Assembly (NCBI GenBank): GCA_938044775.1
Contig: CALIOE010000056.1
Location: 1 to 38,776, forward strand
From: an uncultured Rhizobiaceae group bacterium
GTDB lineage: Bacteria; Pseudomonadota; Alphaproteobacteria; Rhizobiales; Rhizobiaceae
DNA length: 38,776 nt
Reading direction: 5' to 3'
Numbering within the stretch: position 1 is the stretch's first letter; each line of letters begins with the position of its first letter. The translations under genes and the position numbers were made by a program. Positions 33,079-38,776 of this stretch are shown piece by piece. The notes under the pieces were generated by a model. The model saw only the letters and a list, made by a program, of their open reading frames with translations. It was not told the origin of the DNA and made no database searches.

Positions 33079-34191
33079 TCACGATGTCATGGATTTGTAG
33101 GCATCCAGAACCGCTTTGCCCATTTCGGTCGTCCCAACCTGTTTCATGCCGTCAGACATGATATCTCCGGTGCGCAGGCCGTCATCCAGTACCTTTGCAA
33201 TTGCAGCCTCAAGGCGCGCTGCCTCGTCAATCATTTCAAACGAATAGCGCATGCACATGGCAAAAGAGGCAATCATGGCGATCGGGTTTGCCGCGCCGGT
33301 GCCCGCAATATCAGGCGCGGAGCCGTGAACCGGCTCATAGAGGGCTTTTCGCTTGCCGCTAACGGCATCGGGCGCACCCAACGATGCAGAGGGCAGCATG
33401 CCAAGGGATCCGGTCAGCATGGCCGCAACATCCGACAGCATGTCGCCAAACAGGTTGTCGGTTACGATTACATCAAACTGTTTTGGCCAGCGCACGAGCT
33501 GCATGCCGCCGGCATCGGCCAGCATGTGCGAAAGTTCGACATCCTCGTAGCCGTTCTTGTGGGTGTCTGTGACCACTTCCTTCCAGAACACGCCGGATTT
33601 CATCACATTGTGCTTCTCCATGGAGCAGACCTTGTTGTTCCGGGTCCGGGCAAGATCAAATGCGACAGCGGAGATGCGCTCAATTTCGTAAGTGTCATAG
33701 ACCTGGGTGTCGATACCGCGTTTTTGCCCGTTTCCAAGATCGATAATCTCTTTGGGCTCGCCAAAATAGACGCCACCCGTGAGTTCACGAACGATCAGAA
33801 TATCGAGGCCCTCAATGACTTCCGGTTTGAGCGACGATGAGTCGGCAAGCGCCGGATAACAAATGGCCGGGCGCAGATTAGCGAACAATTCCATATCCTT
33901 GCGCAGCCGCAGAAGGCCGGCCTCCGGACGAACTTCATAAGCCACGCTGTCCCAGTCGGGCCCGCCAACGGCACCAAAAAGGACTGCGTCTGCCGCCATG
34001 GCTTTTTCCATATCGGCATCAGAGATGGATTGGCCATGGGCGTCGTATGCCGCGCCACCAACCAGGCCTTCGTCGGTTTCAAACCCGGCAGCTTCGTGAT
34101 CGTTCATCCAGCTGATAATATGACGCACTTCGGCCATCGCCTCGGGGCCAATGCCGTCGCCGGGAAGAAGAAGAAGTTTGCGCGCTGCCAT
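33079..34191 (-). CDS. leuB: 3-isopropylmalate dehydrogenase
   Basis: A 370-residue enzyme of leucine synthesis that oxidatively decarboxylates 3-isopropylmalate. [17 protein letters not shown] begins the protein. [24 protein letters not shown] and [17 protein letters not shown] carry substrate and catalytic residues, and the [11 protein letters not shown] and [17 protein letters not shown] blocks complete the family. It faces leuD across the M23 peptidase gene, so leucine genes are near each other but not in one operon. The M23 gene is divergent, starting 81 bases away. Confidence 0.97.
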   Translation of the reverse strand: MAARKLLLLPGDGIGPEAMAEVRHIISWMNDHEAAGFETDEGLVGGAAYDAHGQSISDADMEKAMAADAVLFGAVGGPDWDSVAYEVRPEAGLLRLRKDMELFANLRPAICYPALADSSSLKPEVIEGLDILIVRELTGGVYFGEPKEIIDLGNGQKRGIDTQVYDTYEIERISAVAFDLARTRNNKVCSMEKHNVMKSGVFWKEVVTDTHKNGYEDVELSHMLADAGGMQLVRWPKQFDVIVTDNLFGDMLSDVAAMLTGSLGMLPSASLGAPDAVSGKRKALYEPVHGSAPDIAGTGAANPIAMIASFAMCMRYSFEMIDEAARLEAAIAKVLDDGLRTGDIMSDGMKQVGTTEMGKAVLDAYKSMTS

Positions 34192-34272
34192 GTTTTTGTC
34201 CTGTCGGGGTGAAAGCCTGTAGGCTAAATGATGTACCGGGATGGCCTAAAGCGCACGGGACGGCTTTTCAAG

Positions 34273-35256
34273 ATGAAGATCAGGCTTCAGTTTCAAGTAG
34301 CGGCACTTTTTTCAGCCATGATGCTCACGCGGGTCATGGCAGAAGCGCCGGAACTGTCGTTGCCTTTGAACTGCACGATTGGCGAATCCTGCTTCGTCCA
34401 GAATCTGGTTGACCTGGACACAGGTCCTGCAAAACAGGATCCGTTTTGCGGGTCAGCAACCTATGACGGCCACAAGGGAACAGATATCCGCGTCCGTGAT
34501 ATTGCAGAAATGCGCATCGGCGTGCCTGTGCTTGCCATGGCAGATGGCAGGGTGACCGGCATCCGAAACTCCGCACCGGAGAAACTTGTCGAGACAAAAG
34601 CTGACCGCCGGGCCGTGGCGGGCAAAGAGTGCGGAAATGGCCTGGCTATAGACCATGGCGGTGGCTGGGTCACACAATTGTGCCACCTCGCCCATGGATC
34701 GGTTCGGGTGAAGCGTGGCGATCGGGTGAAACGTGGTCAGCCTGTGGGGCGGATCGGACTGTCAGGGTTTACGGCATTTCCGCACGTCCATGTGAGTGTT
34801 CGAAAGGACGGCGACGTTGTCGACCCCATGACCGGTCAGAAACCCGGAAACGCCTGCAAGCCATCAGGTAAGGGCCTTTGGTCAAAGTCAGCCGGACAAC
34901 AATTGCGAAACGCGACAGCGGCGCTGCTGCAAACCGGTTTTGCCGGCGGCCCGGTCACCAGCAGTGAGGTTATGAAAAACAAGATCCGGCGACCTGCAGA
35001 GAACGGTCCGCTGGTCTTCTTTGCTGTCTTCATCAACCTGCAGCCAGGCGACCGGATTGAGCTCCAGGTCTCATCGCCAGAAGGGGTGTTTGCGCAGTCG
35101 AAGACCGATCCGCTTGTTAAGCCCAAAGCCACCTATTCGGCTTACGCCGGAAGAAAAAGCGGGATACCGGCAGGTGTCACGGTCACCGGAACCGCCCGTC
35201 TGTTCCGCGCCGGTCGTGTCATTGTTGAAAAAACAGGCGTCGAGTTTTCGTTCTGA
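34273..35256 (+). CDS. M23-family periplasmic metallopeptidase
   Basis: A 327-residue protein with a signal peptide (ending near VMAEA, residue 24) and a LytM-type peptidase domain. The zinc motif HKGTDIRV gives His67 and Asp71, and FPHVHVSVRKDG the HxH motif. There are paired cysteines near residues 34, 40 and 59. The C-terminal third (about 220-327) is beta-rich and not catalytic. It probably cleaves peptidoglycan cross-links or is an envelope-bound relative. In-frame ATGs at 34228 and 34231 are possible but would precede the signal peptide with 15 extra residues. It lies between leuB and leuD, as in related genomes. Confidence 0.9.
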   Translation: MKIRLQFQVAALFSAMMLTRVMAEAPELSLPLNCTIGESCFVQNLVDLDTGPAKQDPFCGSATYDGHKGTDIRVRDIAEMRIGVPVLAMADGRVTGIRNSAPEKLVETKADRRAVAGKECGNGLAIDHGGGWVTQLCHLAHGSVRVKRGDRVKRGQPVGRIGLSGFTAFPHVHVSVRKDGDVVDPMTGQKPGNACKPSGKGLWSKSAGQQLRNATAALLQTGFAGGPVTSSEVMKNKIRRPAENGPLVFFAVFINLQPGDRIELQVSSPEGVFAQSKTDPLVKPKATYSAYAGRKSGIPAGVTVTGTARLFRAGRVIVEKTGVEFSF

Positions 35257-35274
35257 AGATCAATCACACTGCGA

Positions 35275-35880
35275 TCACACCCAGGGGCGTTGGCCTTCGA
35301 GTTTGCTCTCGTAGCTGTCAATGCTGGCAGCCTTTTCTAAGGTCAGGCCAATGTCGTCCAGACCGTTCAACAAACAATGCTTTTTGAAGGCATCGAGTTC
35401 GAAGTTAATGGTTCCACCGTCAGGCCCCGTAATAGACTGACTTTCAAGGTCGACCGTGATGACCGCGTTTGAACCCCGGTTCGCGTCGTCCATAAGTTTT
35501 TCAAGGTCGCTCTCCGAAACCTGAACCGGCAATATCCCGTTCTTGAAACAATTGTTATAAAATATATCGGCGAAACTGGTGGAAATAACACAGCGGATTC
35601 CACGGTCCAACAAGGCCCAGGGCGCGTGTTCGCGCGAAGAACCGCAACCAAAATTGTCGCCGGCCACCAGAATCTGCGCGTCCCGATAAGCCGGCTTGTT
35701 GAGAACGAAGTCTGGGTTCTCGCTGCCGTCTTCATTGAGGCGCATTTCAGCAAACAACCCTTCAGCCAGGCCTGTGCGCTTAATGGTTTTCAGGTAATCT
35801 TTGGGAATGATCATGTCGGTATCGACATTCACAATGGGAAGTGGCGCTGCAACGCTGGTGAGGGTTGTAAATTTTTCCAT
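35275..35880 (-). CDS. leuD: 3-isopropylmalate dehydratase small subunit
   Basis: A 201-residue small subunit of isopropylmalate isomerase, paired with LeuC (not in the window). It has [20 protein letters not shown], the swivel-domain motif [16 protein letters not shown] and [19 protein letters not shown]. Its product feeds LeuB, encoded 1 kb away. It is convergent with the M23 gene with 18 bases between stops. DUF1737 gene is divergent. Confidence 0.97.
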   Translation of the reverse strand: MEKFTTLTSVAAPLPIVNVDTDMIIPKDYLKTIKRTGLAEGLFAEMRLNEDGSENPDFVLNKPAYRDAQILVAGDNFGCGSSREHAPWALLDRGIRCVISTSFADIFYNNCFKNGILPVQVSESDLEKLMDDANRGSNAVITVDLESQSITGPDGGTINFELDAFKKHCLLNGLDDIGLTLEKAASIDSYESKLEGQRPWV

Positions 35881-35961
35881 CTCGATACCCTGACTGTTGT
35901 CTCTTTAGGAAACGTTGCCGCTCATTTACACCACCACAATTGCAACGCCAAGGAGCAAAAG

Positions 35962-36165
35962 ATGAAACTATACCGAATGATCACCGGCCCGGACGACAGC
36001 GCCTTCTGCCACAGGGTGTCAAAGGCACTCTCCGATGGATGGGAACTCCATGGCAGCGCCTCGTTGAGCCATGACGCCACCACTGGCCGGACACTGTGCG
36101 GACAACCGGTGACCAAACTGGTCCCTGGAGACTATGATGAGGACATCAAACTGGGGGACTACTAG
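35962..36165 (+). CDS. Small DUF1737-domain protein
   Basis: A 67-residue cytosolic protein beginning MKLYRMITGPDDSAFCHRVS, with KALSDGWELHGS and GQPVTKLV, the pattern of DUF1737. Function is unknown. AGGAG lies 7 bases before the ATG, a strong site. It is divergent from leuD and convergent with ohr. A long hairpin begins at its stop codon. Confidence 0.85.
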   Translation: MKLYRMITGPDDSAFCHRVSKALSDGWELHGSASLSHDATTGRTLCGQPVTKLVPGDYDEDIKLGDY

Positions 36166-36206
36166 CAAACCGATCTGCGGAAATTGCTTCTGCCGACCGG
36201 TTTGCT
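36164..36206. terminator. Bidirectional hairpin between DUF1737 gene and ohr
   Basis: Perfect 9-bp outer stem AGCAAACCG (36164-36172) / CGGTTTGCT (36198-36206), with short inner pairing around a central loop. It lies exactly between two convergent genes, which fits a shared terminator, though T runs are short. Confidence 0.45.
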
Positions 36207-36215
36207 GGCGATGGG

Positions 36216-36644
36216 TCAGCCAAGCGACAATTGAACGTCAATATTGTTCCGTGTCGCATTCGAGTAGGGACAAACTTCATGCGCCTTGGCGATCAGCCGT
36301 TGGGCGTCGGTCTCTTCCAGGCCGGGAAGCGAAACTTCAAGCGCCACCTCAAGACCAAAGCCACCGGCGTCCCGAGGGCCAATTCCTACGGTTGATGTTA
36401 CTTTCGTGTCTTTGGGTACCTTCAAATTTGCATCCTGTGACGCGACCACTTTCATGGCACCGATAAAGCAGGCGGCGTAGCCTGCAGCAAACAGCTGCTC
36501 TGGATTGTTGCCTTCACCGCCGGCGCCGCCCATTTCTTTGGGCGTGGTGAGTTTGATGTCGAGTGAGCCGTCAACCGTTGAAGCACGGCCATCGCGGCCG
36601 CCTGTCGCCTGAGCTTGCGTTTTGTAGATCACTTTGACTGCCAT
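36216..36644 (-). CDS. ohr: Organic hydroperoxide resistance protein
   Basis: A 142-residue thiol peroxidase of the Ohr/OsmC superfamily that reduces organic and fatty-acid hydroperoxides with lipoyl groups. The catalytic cysteines are Cys59 (AGYAACF) and Cys125 ([12 protein letters not shown]). The nearby NPEQ Glu49 and Arg20 are the conserved partners. It is divergent from ohrR, the classic pairing, with an operator-like dyad at each promoter. A TATAAA-like -10 lies just beside the proximal dyad. Confidence 0.96.
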   Translation of the reverse strand: MAVKVIYKTQAQATGGRDGRASTVDGSLDIKLTTPKEMGGAGGEGNNPEQLFAAGYAACFIGAMKVVASQDANLKVPKDTKVTSTVGIGPRDAGGFGLEVALEVSLPGLEETDAQRLIAKAHEVCPYSNATRNNIDVQLSLG

Positions 36645-36678
36645 GTGGTTTCTCCGGATCGGGGGTGCGAAATTTTAT

Positions 36679-36693
36679 ATCGTGCGCGGTGTA
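36679..36693. promoter_or_regulatory. OhrR operator-like dyad, ohr-proximal copy
   Basis: ATCGTGCGCGGTGTA, sharing 13 of 15 bases with the ohrR-proximal copy at 36733. It lies about 35 bases upstream of ohr, next to the likely -10 TATAAA on the minus strand. Repression of ohr by OhrR is inferred. Confidence 0.6.
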
Positions 36694-36722
36694 ACTGACC
36701 TAAGTCTCAAAAGCTAAGTACA

Positions 36723-36751
36723 TTGCGATTTAATCGTGCACGATGTATATT
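36723..36751 (+). promoter_or_regulatory. ohrR promoter containing OhrR operator-like palindrome
   Basis: TTGCGA (36723-36728), a 17-base spacer, and TATATT (36746-36751). The spacer contains the perfect 12-bp palindrome ATCGTGCACGAT (36733-36744), and the longer match to the ohr-side copy extends to 36747. OhrR bound here would cover the promoter and give autoregulation. Confidence 0.65.
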
Positions 36752-36795
36752 GAAAATCAGGCTAAAACATGACGGGACCGAGGAGCCTTTTTTTA

Positions 36796-37284
36796 ATGGT
36801 TGAAACCCGACCGACTATCAACAGAGCGCTCAAAATCAACGAATTGCTGTGCTTCTCGCTCTACTCTGCAAACCATGCCATGAACCGGCTCTACAAGCCG
36901 CTGCTGCTCAAAATGGGACTGACCTATCCGCAATATCTGGCCATGTCTGCACTTTGGGAAAACGATGACCAGTTTGTCGGTGCCCTTTGCGAAAAACTGC
37001 ATCTGGAATCGAACACACTTACGCCTCTGTTGAAGCGGCTTGAACTGCTCGGCTACGTCAAACGCAAACGTGACCTGAAAGACGAAAGAAAAGTCAAAGT
37101 ATCGCTGACCAAATCCGGAAGACGATTGCGGCACGAAGCAAAAGAGGTTTCTGCATGCATTCTTGACGCGACCGGAATGAGTGAGAAAAAGCTGCTCAAG
37201 TTGAAAAAGACCATTGAGGTTTTGAGAGAAAATCTGACCGACACCGCAGATGCCCCAAAACAGAATGAAAAGCTCTCCGCCTGA
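36796..37284 (+). CDS. ohrR: OhrR, MarR-family organic peroxide sensor
   Basis: A 162-residue winged-helix repressor. The peroxide-sensing cysteine is Cys19 in INELLCFSLYSANHAM, the position used by all OhrR proteins. Cys65 and Cys121 are also present; Cys121 is placed like the partner cysteine of 2-Cys OhrR of Xanthomonas, so disulfide-based sensing is likely. The wing is VKRKRDLKDERKVKVSLT. I chose the ATG at 36796 because AGGAG lies 10 bases upstream; an ATG at 36769 would add nine residues. It is divergent from ohr. Confidence 0.95.
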   Translation: MVETRPTINRALKINELLCFSLYSANHAMNRLYKPLLLKMGLTYPQYLAMSALWENDDQFVGALCEKLHLESNTLTPLLKRLELLGYVKRKRDLKDERKVKVSLTKSGRRLRHEAKEVSACILDATGMSEKKLLKLKKTIEVLRENLTDTADAPKQNEKLSA

Positions 37285-37295
37285 TCGATTGCAAC

Positions 37296-37323
37296 CGGCA
37301 GAACAGATTATTCAAGTCTGCCG
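37296..37323 (+). terminator. Possible ohrR terminator
   Basis: Perfect 7-bp stem CGGCAGA (37296-37302) / TCTGCCG (37317-37323), 11 bases past the ohrR stop, followed by TTTC. The loop is 14 bases, so strength is moderate. Confidence 0.4.
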
Positions 37324-37394
37324 TTTCAATGATCGGCATCTTGAATTAGGTTCCGACTCCAGACCGGAGAAGCTGCATCGGAGAATGTTGATCA

Positions 37395-37631
37395 ATGAAT
37401 TGCGTTTTTGTGCAACTGCAATGCGCCCCCGGGCGAACCTATGAGGTGGCCGACAAGATTTACGATCGAGAGATCGTATCGGAGCTCTACTCCACCAGTG
37501 GCGACTTTGACCTTCTGGCCAAGATTTACATTCCCGAAGGCGAGGACGTCGGAAAGTTCATAAACGACAAAATCCAGGACATTCCCGGTATCGACCGTTC
37601 GTTGACAACGCTGACATTTCAAGCATTTTAA
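37395..37631 (+). CDS. Stand-alone Lrp/AsnC ligand-binding (RAM) domain protein
   Basis: A 78-residue protein that matches only the C-terminal effector-binding domain of Lrp/AsnC regulators: FVQLQCAPGRTYEVADKI, VSELYSTSGDFDLLAKIYIP and INDKIQDIPGIDRSLTTLTF. There is no helix-turn-helix in front, and the start at 37395 has GGAGA upstream. Stand-alone RAM proteins form amino-acid-binding oligomers and can modify full-length Lrp. The gene lies 82 bases upstream of an amino-acid-type substrate-binding protein gene, which suggests a link to amino-acid sensing or uptake. Confidence 0.9.
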   Translation: MNCVFVQLQCAPGRTYEVADKIYDREIVSELYSTSGDFDLLAKIYIPEGEDVGKFINDKIQDIPGIDRSLTTLTFQAF

Positions 37632-37656
37632 CTGTTCCGTTTCGGAAACCCGGGAT

Positions 37657-37677
37657 CAGCGCTGGACAATAGCGCTG
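37657..37677. promoter_or_regulatory. Inverted repeat upstream of the substrate-binding protein gene
   Basis: Perfect 7-bp repeat CAGCGCT / AGCGCTG with a 7-base spacer, 36 bases before the ATG at 37714. TGGACA overlaps the spacer and could be a -35 element, so this may be an operator. A smaller hairpin TTCCG-TTT-CGGAA just before it may end the RAM transcript. Confidence 0.4.
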
Positions 37678-37713
37678 CACGGAATACCAATTGTATCGAG
37701 TAGGGAGAGACTC

Positions 37714-38776
37714 ATGTTCAAATCAATCAACCGCGCCATTGTGATCGGCGCCGCCCTTTCGGCGTCACTCTTGTCCCATGCTGTTCAGGCTGAACCTCTC
37801 AAGGTTGGCATGATAACGACCCTGTCCGGCGGCGGAGCAGGTCTTGGGATCGATGTACGCGACGGCTTCATGCTGGCGGTCAAACAATCGGGCAACACTG
37901 ATATTTCAGTGGTCGTTGAAGACGACCAGCGTAAGCCCGATATCGCGGTGCAACTGGCCGATAAGATGATTCAGAGTGAAAAGGTCGACGTGCTGACGGG
38001 TATCATCTGGTCAAACCTCGCCATGGCTGTGGTTCCCGCCGCAACCGCGCAGGGAAAGTTCTACCTGTCACCGAATGCCGGCCCCTCTGCACTGGCTGGC
38101 AAGGGATGTCACAAAAACTACTTCAATGTTGCATGGCAGAACGACAACCTGCATGAGGGTGCCGGTGCCTATGCCAAGTCGGCAGGATACAAAAACACCT
38201 TCATCCTCGCACCCAATTATCCGGCCGGCAAAGACGCCCTTACCGGGTTTAAGAGGACCTATGGCGGTGCACTGGCCGGCGAACTGTTCACCAAACTTGG
38301 CCAAAAAGACTATGCAGCCGAAATCGCGCAGATCCGCGCATCCGGCGCGGACAGCGTTTTCTTTTTCCTGCCCGGTGGAATGGGTATTTCCTTCATGAAG
38401 CAATACGCCCAGTCGGGCGTGAAGACACCGCTCGTTGGCCCCGCTTTCTCTTTTGATCAGGGCATCCTCCAGGCCGTTGGCGAGGCGGCTCTTGGTGTCA
38501 AAAATGCCTCTCAGTGGTCCAAGGACATCGACAACGAAACCAACAAGGCGTTTGTCGAGACCTTCCAGAAGGAATATGGACGGCTCCCGTCGCTCTATGC
38601 GAGCCAGGGGTTTGATACCGCTAATCTGTTGCTTTCCGCCATGGGTAAATCGAGCATCAAAGACGCGGATGCATTCCGGACGGCACTCGAGGCAGCAGAC
38701 TTCAGCTCCACCCGGGGGTCATTCAGGTTTGGTCCAAACCATCACCCGATACAGGACATCTACATTCGTGAGGTCA
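37714..38776 (+). CDS. Branched-chain amino acid-type ABC transporter substrate-binding protein (3' end missing)
   Basis: The first 354 codons of a periplasmic type-I binding protein (LivJ/Leu-Ile-Val or urea/amide family, PF13458-type). A signal peptide (residues 1-26, ending VQA) is followed by EPLKVGMITTLSGGGAGLGIDVRDGF, VEDDQRKPDIAVQLADKMI and LTGIIWSNLAMAVVPAATAQ. GQKDYAAEIAQIRASGADSVFFF and YASQGFDTANLLLSAM complete the fold, so only the last few dozen residues are missing. GGGAGAG lies before the ATG. The permease and ATPase genes would be expected to the right. The ligand is unknown. A frame spanning this region is fully open to the window end. Confidence 0.93.
   Translation, partial: MFKSINRAIVIGAALSASLLSHAVQAEPLKVGMITTLSGGGAGLGIDVRDGFMLAVKQSGNTDISVVVEDDQRKPDIAVQLADKMIQSEKVDVLTGIIWSNLAMAVVPAATAQGKFYLSPNAGPSALAGKGCHKNYFNVAWQNDNLHEGAGAYAKSAGYKNTFILAPNYPAGKDALTGFKRTYGGALAGELFTKLGQKDYAAEIAQIRASGADSVFFFLPGGMGISFMKQYAQSGVKTPLVGPAFSFDQGILQAVGEAALGVKNASQWSKDIDNETNKAFVETFQKEYGRLPSLYASQGFDTANLLLSAMGKSSIKDADAFRTALEAADFSSTRGSFRFGPNHHPIQDIYIREV

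Overview
The window comes from an alphaproteobacterium, most likely of the order Hyphomicrobiales (Rhizobiales). This rests on gene content and order that I recognise from that group: argH / small LptM-like lipoprotein / lysA / TIGR02302-family protein; twin-TM small protein / PduO-type adenosyltransferase / etfB-etfA / 3-hydroxybutyryl-CoA dehydrogenase; mtgA-rpmF opposite a polyprenyl synthase; yqaA-dsbB; leuB and leuD flanking an M23 peptidase; and the distinctive HNH endonuclease. No rRNA or tRNA gene, insertion sequence, integrase, prophage gene or CRISPR array was seen. No segment stands out as recently transferred. No stretch longer than about 210 bases lacks a gene.

Layout. 1-3.6 kb: 5' end of an ABC ATPase gene (minus), divergent tesA, then aconitase acnA (minus). 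3.6-7.1 kb: a two-gene molybdenum hydroxylase operon (IorAB type, minus) with a divergent TetR regulator and a shared palindromic promoter region. 7.1-11.5 kb: ispG, a lytic transglycosylase, ispA (minus), mtgA and rpmF, so isoprenoid and cell-wall genes alternate. 11.5-16.1 kb: small membrane and exported proteins, an acyl-CoA synthetase, an AEC transporter and a PagL-like outer-membrane protein. 16.2-20.5 kb: PduO adenosyltransferase, rhomboid protease, etfBA and 3-hydroxybutyryl-CoA dehydrogenase. 20.5-21.4 kb: a VOC-family protein divergent from soxR, with a SoxR-box promoter between them. 21.4-28.8 kb: tlpA, argH, lptM-like, lysA, the Gln-rich TIGR02302 protein and gluQRS. 28.8-33 kb: base-excision glycosylase, HNH endonuclease, dsbB, yqaA, a Gfo/Idh/MocA oxidoreductase and a DUF4174 protein. 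33-36.2 kb: leuB, M23 peptidase, leuD and a DUF1737 protein. 36.2-38.8 kb: ohr/ohrR with paired operator-like sequences, a stand-alone Lrp/AsnC ligand-binding domain, and the start of a branched-chain-amino-acid-type substrate-binding protein cut by the window end.

How it works together. Most of the window is housekeeping: TCA cycle, MEP isoprenoids, leucine/arginine/lysine synthesis, fatty-acid oxidation electron transfer and envelope maintenance. Three small regulator/target modules stand out: TetR with iorAB, SoxR with the VOC gene, and OhrR with ohr. Each is divergent, and each has palindromic DNA at its promoters. The SoxR promoter is the clearest: a -35 and a -10 hexamer 19 bp apart around a near-canonical SoxR box, pointing at the VOC gene.

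I did not find a convincing wholly new system. The best leads are the SoxR-controlled VOC protein, the TIGR02302 Gln-rich membrane protein beside an LptM-like lipoprotein, the stand-alone RAM-domain protein next to an amino-acid transporter gene, and a recurring architecture in which four convergent gene pairs share a 4-base CTAG/CTAA double stop.
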